Below are positions 5,391-13,432 of a DNA stretch of 50,556 nt, piece by piece. Position 1 is the stretch's first letter. Each line of letters starts with the position of its first letter. Source of the DNA: Bacteroidales bacterium. GTDB taxonomy: Bacteria > Bacteroidota > Bacteroidia > Bacteroidales > Muribaculaceae. Position numbers and translations under genes: made by a program. The notes below the pieces were generated by a model that saw nothing but the letters and a program-made list of their open reading frames with translations, was not told the origin of the DNA and made no database searches. The stretch is from assembly GCA_019416285.1 (NCBI GenBank), contig DXXM01000023.1, forward strand, positions 1 through 50,556, in the 5' to 3' direction.

Positions 5391-7288
5391 GAGGAAGAAA
5401 GCACATCGCCACGGCGCGCGCGCTCGCAGGAGCAGCCGTTGCTATAGTCCTGACGCTCAACGCGCAGGCACAGACGGACCATTCCGCCAAAATGAATCCC
5501 GCAGCCAATCAGATGCTCCTCCGGACCACCGGAGGCGAGGTGAAATACTATAACACAGCCGACCTTTCGGAAGTGAACATAGACAAGGAGAGCGGCACGG
5601 TCAGCGTCAGCCCAAAGACCGCCGACTGGAACGACCGGTTCACTCAGAACGTCACCGCCATCAGTTTCACAAAGGGCCCCGAGACCGGCGAGGATGCGGA
5701 GATAGTCAACCGGGGTGTCAGAATTACAGAGGCAAAAGGCTGGTTTGAAGCCGCCTACGTCAAATGGGAACCGCTGGCGGAAGCATCAGGCTACAGAGTA
5801 TATATAAAAGGTGGAAAATACGCCGCCTATACCCGACTTGACCGCGAGCTCGTCCGCAACTACGGCTCTTACGGGCGCGCCGACATGGTGGGTCTTGCCG
5901 CGGGCGACTATTCGATGAAGGTAGTGCCGGTAATCAACGGCGCGGAGGACGAAAATCTGGCGAGCGAGGCCATGAAAATGAGTGTCAGACCGCATGAGCG
6001 CAGCGGTTTCGCACATCACAATTTCAGCGGCATCGGCGCCTATACCGACGGCGGCGAGCTCAAGGATGACGCCCGCGTAATCTATGTGACGGCTGAGACA
6101 GCCAAAACAGTGCAGTGTGAGGTGTTGCAGAGCGCCAAAGAGGAAATCGGCAAAGGAACGGTGAAAACCGGCTTGCAGGATATAATCTACGGCTATCAGA
6201 AAGGAATTGAAAAGCGTCCGCTCGCCATCAGAATCATCGGCACCGTCAAAGCAGATGACATGGACAGCTTCCTGAGCAGCTCCGAGGGTCTGCAAATCAA
6301 AGGGAAGAATGCCTACTCTCCAATGAACATCACCATCGAGGGTATCGGCGAAGACGCGGCCATCCACGGCTTCGGTATGCTCGTGCGCAACTGCTCGAGC
6401 ATAGAGATGAGAAATTTCGGTATCTACTGGTTCATGGACGACGGCATCTCGCTCGACACGGACAACAGCCATATATGGATTCATCACCTCGACATATTCT
6501 ACGGACAGCCCGGCAAGGACAAGGATCAGGTCAAGGGTGACGGCTCGGTGGACGTGAAAGGTGACTCGCAGTATATCACCTTCGCTAACCTGCACTTCTT
6601 CGACAGCGGAAAAATGTCGCTCTGCGGCATGAAGAGCGAGACGGGGCCGAACTACATCGACTATCACGGAAACTGGTTTGACCACACCGACTCGCGCCAC
6701 CCGCGCATCCGCACGATGAGCGTACATGTGTGGAACAACTACTACGACGGCGTGGCGAAATACGGTGTGGGCGCCACAACTGGAGCGAGCGCCTTCGTGG
6801 AGCGCAATTTCTTCCGTGCAACCAAGAATCCGATGCTTATCTCGCGCCAGGGAACCGACGCTGTCGGCTCCGGAACCTTCTCGAATGAACCGGGAGGCAT
6901 GATAAAGAGCTTCGGGAATCTATATGCCGAAAAAGGGAGCGGAAAGAACTACACGCCCGTGACCCACAGCGTCAGCGCCACGGATTTCGACTGTTATGAG
7001 GCGTCGGCACGCAACGAAGCCGTCCCCGACAGCTATACCGCAAAAGCAGGAGGTTCGAAATATGACAACTTCGATACCAACCCGGCCCTCATGTATGACT
7101 ACCGCCCTCTTGATGCCGCCGATGTTCCGGCATACGTCATGGGCTTCTACGGTGCGGGCCGTCTGAACAAAGGTGATTTCAAGTGGAATTTCGACAGCAC
7201 GACGGCCGACACCGACTATGAGCTCGACACAGCTCTTCAGGCCGCCGTGAGGAACTATACTTCAAGCCTCATAGGGATATTCGAGTGA
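5387..7288 (+). CDS. Secreted pectate lyase, polysaccharide lyase family 1
   Basis: A 633-residue secreted enzyme predicted to cleave polygalacturonate by beta-elimination. An N-terminal signal region (about residues 1-29) is followed by a segment with TTGGEVKYYNTADLSEVNID, then a fibronectin-III-like domain (about 105-205). The PL1 right-handed beta-helix spans about 215-540. Its family motifs are DGISLDTDNSHIWIHHLDI, GDGSVDVKGDSQYITFANL, HPRIRTMSVHVWNNYYDG and FVERNFF. The HPRIR arginine fits the catalytic arginine of the family. It is translationally coupled to the small tail protein upstream and lacks an obvious tail of its own. No SusC/SusD pair is nearby. Confidence 0.88.
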   Translation: MRGRKHIATARALAGAAVAIVLTLNAQAQTDHSAKMNPAANQMLLRTTGGEVKYYNTADLSEVNIDKESGTVSVSPKTADWNDRFTQNVTAISFTKGPETGEDAEIVNRGVRITEAKGWFEAAYVKWEPLAEASGYRVYIKGGKYAAYTRLDRELVRNYGSYGRADMVGLAAGDYSMKVVPVINGAEDENLASEAMKMSVRPHERSGFAHHNFSGIGAYTDGGELKDDARVIYVTAETAKTVQCEVLQSAKEEIGKGTVKTGLQDIIYGYQKGIEKRPLAIRIIGTVKADDMDSFLSSSEGLQIKGKNAYSPMNITIEGIGEDAAIHGFGMLVRNCSSIEMRNFGIYWFMDDGISLDTDNSHIWIHHLDIFYGQPGKDKDQVKGDGSVDVKGDSQYITFANLHFFDSGKMSLCGMKSETGPNYIDYHGNWFDHTDSRHPRIRTMSVHVWNNYYDGVAKYGVGATTGASAFVERNFFRATKNPMLISRQGTDAVGSGTFSNEPGGMIKSFGNLYAEKGSGKNYTPVTHSVSATDFDCYEASARNEAVPDSYTAKAGGSKYDNFDTNPALMYDYRPLDAADVPAYVMGFYGAGRLNKGDFKWNFDSTTADTDYELDTALQAAVRNYTSSLIGIFE

Positions 7289-7339
7289 AGCATCCCTGAG
7301 TTTAAAGTTCAGACAGACAATCTTTTAAGATACATCTAT

Positions 7340-7400
7340 ACAGAAGATACAATTCCTATGTCTGCTTTTTCATTGCAAACATAGGAATTGTATCTTCTGT
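7340..7400. repeat. Perfect 22-bp stem-loop between convergent genes
   Basis: Bases 7340-7361 (starting ACAGAAGATACA) are the exact reverse complement of 7379-7400; the loop is 17 bases. It lies between the ends of the convergent pectate lyase and glyA genes. Neither side has a strong T-run, so a plain intrinsic terminator is uncertain, although position fits a two-way one. Confidence 0.7.
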
Positions 7401-7472
7401 CTATATATGCCTTAAATTCAAGCTAATTCGAGTCGGAAATAGCTTAAATCGGGTCTCTGGACTGACGGGAAA

Positions 7473-8753
7473 TCAGTATGCGAACATGGGATAGGGTTGC
7501 ATGGTGGCGTTGACCTTGGCGCGCACTGCGTCGATGTTTTCAACGCTCTCCGGATTGCGGAGCACAGTGTCGATCATCTCGGCGATTTCGAGCATGAGTG
7601 GCTCCTTGGCGCCGCGGGTGGTGATGGCGGGAGTGCCGAGACGGATACCCGAAGTCTGGAAGGGGCTGCGGGAGTCGAAGGGCACCATGTTCTTGTTGGC
7701 GGTGATGTCGGCCTGCACGAGAGCCTTCTCAGCCACCTTGCCGGTGAGGTCGGGGAACTTGGAGCGGAGGTCAACGAGGATGCAGTGGTTGTCGGTACCG
7801 CCGGACACGATATTGTAGCCCATGTCGATGAGAGCCTGAGCGAGCACTGCGGCATTTTTCTGAACCTGAATCTGATATTCGCGGAATTCGGGCTGAAGAG
7901 CCTCGCCGAAAGCCACGGCCTTGGCAGCGATGACATGTTCGAGCGGGCCGCCCTGCACACCGGGGAACACAGCCGAGTCAAGAAGCTGCGACATCATCTT
8001 CACGACGCCCTTGGGAGTTGTCTTGCCCCAGGGATTCTCGAAGTCCTCACCCATCATGATGACGCCGCCGCGGGGACCGCGGAGAGTCTTGTGGGTGGTG
8101 GTGGTGACGATGTGGGCATACTTCACGGGGTTGTCAAGAAGGCCGGCGGCGATGAGGCCTGCGGGGTGAGCCATGTCGACCATGAAGATAGCACCGATTT
8201 CGTCGGCGAGACGGCGCATGCGTGCGTAGTCCCACTCGCGGCTGTAGGCGCTGGCGCCGCCGATAATGAGACGGGGACGCTCGCGGCGTGCCACTTCCTC
8301 CATCTGCTCGTAGTCAACGCGGCCTGTCTCGCGGTCGACGTTGTATTCAAGCGCCTGGAACATGAGACCCGAGAAGTTCACTGGGCTACCGTGTGAGAGG
8401 TGTCCGCCGTGGCTGAGGTTGAGACCGAGGAATTTGTCGCCGGGGTTGAGGCAGGCCATGAACACGGCCATGTTAGCCTGTGCGCCCGAATGGGGCTGCA
8501 CGTTGGCCCACTTAGCACCGAAGAGTTCCTTGAGACGCTCGATTGCGATGCTCTCGGACTCGTCGACCACCTCGCAGCCTCCGTAGTAACGGTGGCCGGG
8601 ATAGCCTTCGGCATATTTGTTGGTGAGACACGAGCCCATGGCGCGCATCACCTGGTCACTGACGAAGTTTTCGGAAGCGATAAGCTCAATTCCTTTTTTC
8701 TGGCGCTGATGCTCGCGCTCGATAATGTCGAAGATAATCTTGTCCTCTTTCAT
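7473..8753 (-). CDS. glyA: Serine hydroxymethyltransferase
   Basis: A 426-residue pyridoxal-phosphate enzyme that interconverts serine and glycine, loading methylene-tetrahydrofolate. Expected motifs are present: ELIASENFVS near residue 23, NKYAEGYPGHRYYGG at 45-59, VDMAHPAGLIAAG at 192-204, and the cofactor lysine in TTTTHKTLRGPRGG (Lys222). It is the last gene of a four-gene minus-strand operon, 33 bases after the flavin reductase gene. Supply of one-carbon units fits with thymidylate and purine synthesis next to the pyrimidine genes. Confidence 0.97.
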   Translation of the reverse strand: MKEDKIIFDIIEREHQRQKKGIELIASENFVSDQVMRAMGSCLTNKYAEGYPGHRYYGGCEVVDESESIAIERLKELFGAKWANVQPHSGAQANMAVFMACLNPGDKFLGLNLSHGGHLSHGSPVNFSGLMFQALEYNVDRETGRVDYEQMEEVARRERPRLIIGGASAYSREWDYARMRRLADEIGAIFMVDMAHPAGLIAAGLLDNPVKYAHIVTTTTHKTLRGPRGGVIMMGEDFENPWGKTTPKGVVKMMSQLLDSAVFPGVQGGPLEHVIAAKAVAFGEALQPEFREYQIQVQKNAAVLAQALIDMGYNIVSGGTDNHCILVDLRSKFPDLTGKVAEKALVQADITANKNMVPFDSRSPFQTSGIRLGTPAITTRGAKEPLMLEIAEMIDTVLRNPESVENIDAVRAKVNATMQPYPMFAY

Positions 8754-8786
8754 TCTTATAAATAAATATGTGTGATGAAAATTTCG

Positions 8787-9347
8787 TTACTTCTTTCTGA
8801 CGCTCCAGCCGAAGTGACCTATCTCGGGACCCTGCTCGAAATAGTGGCCGTGGGCATAGTTGAGGAGTCCGGCAGCGCCGAGGTCGAAGGCGCCGGTCTC
8901 CGGGTCGATGAGAGATTCCTCGGCCAACACATTGACCACATCGGCGATGAACATGTCATGGCTTCCGAGCTTGATTATTTCCTTGACGCGGCACTCGATG
9001 CAGACGGGCGACTCAGCGATGTAGGGCGACGAGACTTTCTCGCCTTTGACGGGAGTGAGGCCGGTCTCGCGCCACTTGTCGTAGTCACGCCCGGAACGCA
9101 CGCCGGCCCAGTCTGTCGCGCGGGCCATTTCAGCTGTGGTGAGGTTGATGGTGAACTCCATCTGCTCCTTTATGAGCGGATAGGAAAAGCGCTCGGGGCG
9201 GACGGAGATGTAACACATAGGCGGGTTGGTGCAGAGGGTGCCGGTCCACGCCACGGTGAATATGTTGCTGTGGCGCTCGTTGCCACAGCTCACGAGAACG
9301 GCGGGGAGCGGATAAATCATCGTGCCCGGTTTCCAGGATACTTTCAT
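8787..9347 (-). CDS. Flavin reductase family protein
   Basis: A 186-residue protein of the flavin reductase-like split-barrel family that binds FMN. Family features include the N-terminal WKPGTMIYPLPAVLVSCG, NIFTVAWTGTLCTNPPM and ISVRPERFSYPLI (about residues 50-62), followed by FTINLTT. It may use NAD(P)H to reduce flavin or hold FMN as cofactor for an unknown reductase. It lies two bases after pyrI and 33 bases before glyA in one operon, so it is co-expressed with pyrimidine synthesis. A direct role in that pathway is not established. Confidence 0.82.
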   Translation of the reverse strand: MKVSWKPGTMIYPLPAVLVSCGNERHSNIFTVAWTGTLCTNPPMCYISVRPERFSYPLIKEQMEFTINLTTAEMARATDWAGVRSGRDYDKWRETGLTPVKGEKVSSPYIAESPVCIECRVKEIIKLGSHDMFIADVVNVLAEESLIDPETGAFDLGAAGLLNYAHGHYFEQGPEIGHFGWSVRKK

Positions 9348-9349
9348 TC

Positions 9350-9811
9350 TCAGATGATTTTAGCGTCGATGCTTCTGACAGCCTGCGAGCAGTAGTGGCA
9401 GGAGATGGTTACATTCTCGCGGTCGATGACGTGGAAACGTGTGCGCATCGGCTCGTTGTTGGTGATGCACTTGGGGTTGCCGCACTTGACGATGCCGACG
9501 ATGGTGTCGGGGAGGGTGACGGGGAATTTCTCGACCACCTCGTAGTCGCGTATGATGTTGACCACAGCCGAGGGCGCTATGAGGGCGATGCGGTTGAGGG
9601 TAGCTTCGGGGAAAAAGACGTCGGCGACTTTGATGATGCCTTTCTTGCCGAGCTTTTTGCTGTCGAGATTGTTGCCGATTGTGACGGCGCCTCCGAGATT
9701 CTCAATCCCGAGGATTTTTACGGCCTTGAAGAGCGAGGCCGAGGGTATATGGTCGATTACTGTGCCGTTGCGGAGCGCGGCCACAGCGAGTTCTTGTTTT
9801 GAGACATTCAT
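9350..9811 (-). CDS. pyrI: Aspartate carbamoyltransferase regulatory chain
   Basis: A 153-residue subunit that binds CTP and ATP and tunes the PyrB catalytic trimers. The allosteric domain (about residues 1-100) contains TVIDHIP and AVKILGI. The zinc domain has four cysteines in CGNPKC and CHYC (about residues 110-142), which hold the contact surface for PyrB. It follows pyrB on the same strand, but 226 bases away because of an array of 9-bp repeats. The presence of PyrI implies allosteric feedback by nucleotides. Confidence 0.96.
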   Translation of the reverse strand: MNVSKQELAVAALRNGTVIDHIPSASLFKAVKILGIENLGGAVTIGNNLDSKKLGKKGIIKVADVFFPEATLNRIALIAPSAVVNIIRDYEVVEKFPVTLPDTIVGIVKCGNPKCITNNEPMRTRFHVIDRENVTISCHYCSQAVRSIDAKII

Positions 9812-9877
9812 TGGTTCGAGTCGGTTTAGAGGTTTTGAGCTCTTTGGAGGAGGGAGGGTGACTTGATGAAATTAAAG

Positions 9878-10020
9878 GGTCCTTAAGGTCTTTAAGGTCC
9901 TTAGGGTCTTTAGGGAGAGCGGGAATTTTAGGGAATTTTAGGGACTTTAGAGTAGTTAAGGTCTTTAGGGTCGTTAGGGTCCTTAGGGTCGTTAAGGACT
10001 TTAAGGACCTTAAAGACTTT
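9878..10020. repeat. Array of 9-bp repeats (GGTCNTTAR) between pyrB and pyrI
   Basis: About 15 units, mostly 9 bases long, of the pattern GGTCNTTAA or GGTCNTTAG. The last units switch to GGACTTTAA and GGACCTTAA, the inverse form. The left and right ends can therefore pair over about 12 bases. The array lies within the pyrB-pyrI operon and encodes nothing obvious. It could vary in copy number by slippage. Confidence 0.75.
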
Positions 10021-10037
10021 ACCCGAATTGAATTGGG

Positions 10038-10952
10038 TCAGGCTTCGATGCCGAGGGCGCGGCAGATGATGGCCTGGCGCGCGTAGAGGCCGTTGCGGGC
10101 CTGGTCGAAGTAATAGGCGTGGGGATTGTCGTCGACGTCCTGCGATATTTCGTTGACGCGGGGGAGCGGGTGGAGGATGCGCATGTTCTCGCGGGCGCCG
10201 GTGAGCATGGAGCTGTTGAGATTATAGAGGTCCTTGACACGCTCATATTCCATGATGTCGGCAAAACGCTCGCGCTGCACGCGGGTCATATAGATGATGT
10301 CGCTGCTGTTGATGACCTCGGGCGAGAAATCGGTGTGCTCCGTATAGCGTATGCCGTTTTCGTCGCAGAATGTCTTGTATTCCGCGGGCATACCGAGTTC
10401 CTTGCAGGCCACGAAGCGGAAAGTAGGGTTGAAATAGCGCATCGCCATAATGAGGGAGTGGACGGTGCGGCCATATTTGAGATCACCAACAAGTGTGATG
10501 GTGAGATTTTCAAGTGTTCCCTGAGTCTTGTAGATTGAATAGAGGTCGAGCATGGTCTGCGACGGGTGCTGGTTGGCGCCGTCGCCGGCATTGATGATGG
10601 GGACGTCGGTCACTTCCGAGGCATAGCGCGCGGCTCCTTCGAGATAGTGGCGCATGACAATCAGATCGACATAGTTGCTGACCATCTTTATGGTGTCCTT
10701 GAGGGTCTCGCCTTTGGATGAGCTTGTGGTGTTGGCATCGGAGAAGCCGATGATTCGTCCGCCAAGGCGGTTGACAGCGGTCTCGAAGCTCAGGCGCGTG
10801 CGGGTGGAAGGCTCGAAAAACAGGGTAGCCACCACGCGGCCTTCGAGCAGACGGCGGTTGGGGTTTTCCTCAAAGCGGCGTGCCATGTCGAGGAGCGATA
10901 GAATCTCTTCACGGCCTATGTCGCTTATTGATACAAGACTATTGGTATTCAT
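10038..10952 (-). CDS. pyrB: Aspartate carbamoyltransferase catalytic chain
   Basis: A 304-residue enzyme, the first committed step of pyrimidine synthesis: carbamoyl phosphate plus aspartate to carbamoyl aspartate. Carbamoyl-phosphate binding is shown by FFEPSTRTRLSFE (about residues 47-59), and the family motif HPSQTMLDLYSI and the C-terminal HPLPRVNEI are intact. First gene of the operon pyrB-pyrI-flavin reductase-glyA. A -7 box and a 9-bp inverted repeat lie immediately upstream and may control it. Confidence 0.97.
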   Translation of the reverse strand: MNTNSLVSISDIGREEILSLLDMARRFEENPNRRLLEGRVVATLFFEPSTRTRLSFETAVNRLGGRIIGFSDANTTSSSKGETLKDTIKMVSNYVDLIVMRHYLEGAARYASEVTDVPIINAGDGANQHPSQTMLDLYSIYKTQGTLENLTITLVGDLKYGRTVHSLIMAMRYFNPTFRFVACKELGMPAEYKTFCDENGIRYTEHTDFSPEVINSSDIIYMTRVQRERFADIMEYERVKDLYNLNSSMLTGARENMRILHPLPRVNEISQDVDDNPHAYYFDQARNGLYARQAIICRALGIEA

Positions 10953-10996
10953 TGCAGTGAAATGTTGAAATGCTTCATGAGTTCACTGCAAATTTA
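10953..10996 (-). promoter_or_regulatory. pyrB promoter with overlapping inverted repeat
   Basis: The minus strand reads TAAATTTG at 10989-10996, a perfect -7 box. TGCAGTGAA at 10953-10961 and TTCACTGCA at 10982-10990 form a perfect 9-bp inverted repeat that spans the start-site region and touches the start codon. It could be an operator or, in RNA, a hairpin covering the translation start. Confidence 0.55.
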
Positions 10997-11082
10997 CTGA
11001 CTTTTCGGGAAAATCCTCTTATTTCGGGCTGACTTTGTTGAGAGAGGCGCTCTATTTTTTTCACAATAATGACAAGGGTACC

Positions 11083-11640
11083 CTATTGTACGTCGGCGCT
11101 GAGCTGCGAGCGCATCTCTCGGATTATAGCCACGGCTCGGCGGTTGATGACAAATCCCAGAATCAGTCCGATGACTCCTCCGCTGATGCAGCCGTAGAGA
11201 TAATACTCGCCGTAGACCGAGGTGAAAGTGAAAATCATATATACCACAAGCGGGAAAGCGAGCACCATGCCTATGGCACGCCGGCGCACGCGGTCGCGCT
11301 CGATGATGCCGACACGGTAGATGGACTCGCGTACGGTCATCTGCGAGAAGTTGAGCGAGCGCACGCGGCGGCAGGCTATGGCGTGCATCACTCCCATAAA
11401 AATAAAGAAACAGTCGGCAAGCACTGTCATGACGGGGAAATCATGCAGGAAGGGGACCATGAAGAATATGCTGACGAAACACAGACGCGAGAGCCTGCTG
11501 CTGATGGCGCTGAGCCGGTCGCGCAGGGTCGAGACGCCTCCGCGCTCCACGCGCGAGACGATGTCGCGTGTGGCCTGTCCGCCATATTCGGGCGGCATGT
11601 TCAGTGAGTTCCAGTTTGATTTGAGGTCATCTATGTTCAT
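11083..11640 (-). CDS. Four-helix membrane protein, probable partner of the ECF sigma factor
   Basis: A 185-residue protein with a cytoplasmic N-terminus (MNIDDLKSNWNSLNMPPEY) and four predicted membrane helices at about residues 52-68, 70-88, 122-142 and 147-165. It begins 31 bases after the sigma-factor gene and must be co-transcribed. Position and the N-terminal helix suggest a membrane anti-sigma factor, but I see no zinc motif (HxxxCxxC) and no typical FecR domain. Its role is inferred from context only. Confidence 0.6.
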   Translation of the reverse strand: MNIDDLKSNWNSLNMPPEYGGQATRDIVSRVERGGVSTLRDRLSAISSRLSRLCFVSIFFMVPFLHDFPVMTVLADCFFIFMGVMHAIACRRVRSLNFSQMTVRESIYRVGIIERDRVRRRAIGMVLAFPLVVYMIFTFTSVYGEYYLYGCISGGVIGLILGFVINRRAVAIIREMRSQLSADVQ

Positions 11641-11671
11641 GAGTGGACTGTTTTTTCTGAGTATTCGTTAA

Positions 11672-12169
11672 TCATTCATCCCGGTTGCCGCTCTCGACGA
11701 GACGCTGCTTGATGCGGCGCAGGCGGGTGGCGACATTGTTGCGTGTGAAGCCTGTGACTTCGGCGATTTCATCGTAGCTCCGCTCGTCAAGCCACATTAA
11801 TATTATCGCCTTGTCAATCTTGGAGAGTTGCGAGATGAGGCGATACATCTCGCGCAGCTGCTCGGCACGGGCCCCGTCGTCGGCCACGAGTTCGGAGGCG
11901 ACGTCGAGCGATGTCATTTCCGACGAGTGGCGGTTGTGGCGGCGGTAGAAGGTGACGCAGGTGTTGATGGCCGTACGGTAGAGCCAGGTCGACACCGCCG
12001 AGTCGCCGCGGAAGGATGCGAGCCCCTCCCAGATATTTGCAAGCACTTCCTGATAGAGATCCTGAAGGTGATCGCGGTCCGTGGCATACATGTAGCAGAC
12101 CTTGTAGATCAGCTGGCGATTGCTTTCGACAATCGCCAGAAAACGTGATTCCTGTTCATTCGCTGCCAT
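11672..12169 (-). CDS. ECF-type RNA polymerase sigma factor
   Basis: A 165-residue sigma-70 family protein with region 2 (about residues 10-75; DHLQDLYQEVLANIWEGLASF and WLYRTAINTC) and region 4 (about 108-160; IILMWLDERSYDEIAEVTGF, then NVATRLRRIKQRL). These bind the -10 and -35 elements of target promoters. It is encoded with a membrane protein that may hold it inactive, and divergently from a NatAB-type exporter that is a candidate target. The stimulus is unknown. Confidence 0.9.
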   Translation of the reverse strand: MAANEQESRFLAIVESNRQLIYKVCYMYATDRDHLQDLYQEVLANIWEGLASFRGDSAVSTWLYRTAINTCVTFYRRHNRHSSEMTSLDVASELVADDGARAEQLREMYRLISQLSKIDKAIILMWLDERSYDEIAEVTGFTRNNVATRLRRIKQRLVESGNRDE

Positions 12170-12233
12170 GTAGCCGTTGACTGGTGGTGGGGGGTAAGAG
12201 TTGTTTTTATCACGTTAGACGGCATTTTGCAGA

Positions 12234-12271
12234 AAAAGTTACATCCGGGTGAAACTTTTTTAATAAATTTG
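12234..12271. promoter_or_regulatory. Divergent promoter boxes for the sigma operon and the ABC exporter
   Basis: On the plus strand TAAATTTG at 12264-12271 is a perfect -7 box about 100 bases before the ABC gene. On the minus strand TAACTTTT at 12234-12241 is a one-mismatch -7 box about 65 bases before the sigma gene. Neither has a convincing -33 box. Confidence 0.4.
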
Positions 12272-12373
12272 CGTCCAACGAAGAAAAAGGCCACTGAAAC
12301 ACAAAGGCTGAATACAAGTTGAAACAAACTCAGAATATAAACCAATAATTCATCACCGAACACAGAAAATCTT

Positions 12374-13309
12374 ATGGATATACTTCAAGTCGAAAACGTC
12401 AGTAAATCCTACTCCTCACACCTTGCGCTCGACGATGTGTCGCTGAATGTCCCTGAGGGACAGGTCTACGGTCTGCTGGGTCCCAACGGTGCCGGAAAGA
12501 CCACACTGATACGCATCATCAACCACATCACGGCGCCCGACAGCGGCCGTGTGTTCTTCCAGGGCCACCAGCTCACCCAGGCCGACGTGGAGCAGATAGG
12601 CTATCTGCCCGAGGAACGCGGCCTGTATAAGAAAATGAAGGTCGGCGAACAGGCGGTGTTCTTCGCGCGCCTGAAGGGGCTCTCCAAGCAGGATGCCACA
12701 CGCGAGCTGCGCAAGTGGTTCGAGAAGTTCGACATCCTCTCCTGGTGGGACAAAAAGGTCGAGGAGCTGTCGAAAGGCATGGCACAGAAGGTGCAGTTCA
12801 TAGTCACGGTGCTCCACCGCCCGAAGCTGCTCATATTCGACGAGCCTTTCTCGGGCTTCGACCCCATCAACGCCAATCTTCTCAAGGAGGAGATACTCAA
12901 GCTCAAGGATGAAGGCTCGACAGTGATTTTCTCGACCCACAACATGGCGTCGGTCGAAGAGATATGCGACAATATCACTCTCATCAACAAGAGCCACAAC
13001 ATCCTCAGCGGTAATGTCGAGGAAATCCGCCGCCAGTATTTCGGTAACCGCTACGACCTAACTTTCGCAGGCGATGCCCGCGCACTGATGGAGAAGCTCC
13101 AGCCGATGGCCGGAGAGTTTTCGCTGCTTGAGCCCGACGCTCAGGGCCGACAGCGCCTCAACTTCCATCTTAACGAGGACGCGACTCTGCGCGACGCCAT
13201 CACCGCCGCCAACGAGAGCGTGGCAATAGCCGCCCTCAACGAGAGCATAGCCTCGATGAACGATATTTTCATCAAAGCAGTCAAAAATGACAGCCATAAT
13301 AATGCATAA
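12374..13309 (+). CDS. ABC exporter ATP-binding protein, NatA type
   Basis: A 311-residue ATPase. Walker A GPNGAGKTT (about residues 36-44), the signature ELSKGMAQKVQ (about 137), Walker B LLIFDEPFSGFDP (about 154) and the switch His in STHNM are all intact. A C-terminal extension (about 215-305) resembles the DUF4162 region typical of this family. It pairs with the permease at 13433, 123 bases downstream, to form a two-gene exporter of the sodium/drug/lipid NatAB group. Substrate is unknown. Confidence 0.9.
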   Translation: MDILQVENVSKSYSSHLALDDVSLNVPEGQVYGLLGPNGAGKTTLIRIINHITAPDSGRVFFQGHQLTQADVEQIGYLPEERGLYKKMKVGEQAVFFARLKGLSKQDATRELRKWFEKFDILSWWDKKVEELSKGMAQKVQFIVTVLHRPKLLIFDEPFSGFDPINANLLKEEILKLKDEGSTVIFSTHNMASVEEICDNITLINKSHNILSGNVEEIRRQYFGNRYDLTFAGDARALMEKLQPMAGEFSLLEPDAQGRQRLNFHLNEDATLRDAITAANESVAIAALNESIASMNDIFIKAVKNDSHNNA

Positions 13310-13402
13310 TTCATATATGCTTAATAGAATTCCATAGAATAATCTGTTAATTCAAGTTATTTCTTAACATCCATCCTGCATGGCTATTATGAATTATGCA
13401 TT
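13301..13402. repeat. 15-bp inverted repeat between the ABC exporter genes
   Basis: AATGCATAATTCATA at 13301-13315 is the exact reverse complement of 13388-13402. The left arm covers the stop codon of the ATPase gene. A second AT-rich pair, GCTTAAT and ATTAAGC, accompanies it. It could form a hairpin that lowers permease expression, or be a dispersed AT-rich repeat. Confidence 0.55.
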
Positions 13403-13432
13403 GTGCATTAAGCATTAAAAAAATAAGTAAAT

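Noticed and set aside
5786..6727. 313-residue minus-strand frame opposite the pectate lyase
   Set aside because: The plus strand carries the conserved PL1 motifs through the same stretch, so this is a shadow frame.
7497..8396. 299-residue plus-strand frame opposite glyA
   Set aside because: It is the antisense shadow of a clear serine hydroxymethyltransferase gene, with His/Val/Asp-rich composition typical of antisense frames.
9878..10020. Telomere-like TTAGGG pattern in the pyrB-pyrI gap
   Set aside because: The period is 9 bases, not 6, and the position is inside an operon, so the resemblance to telomere repeats is chance.
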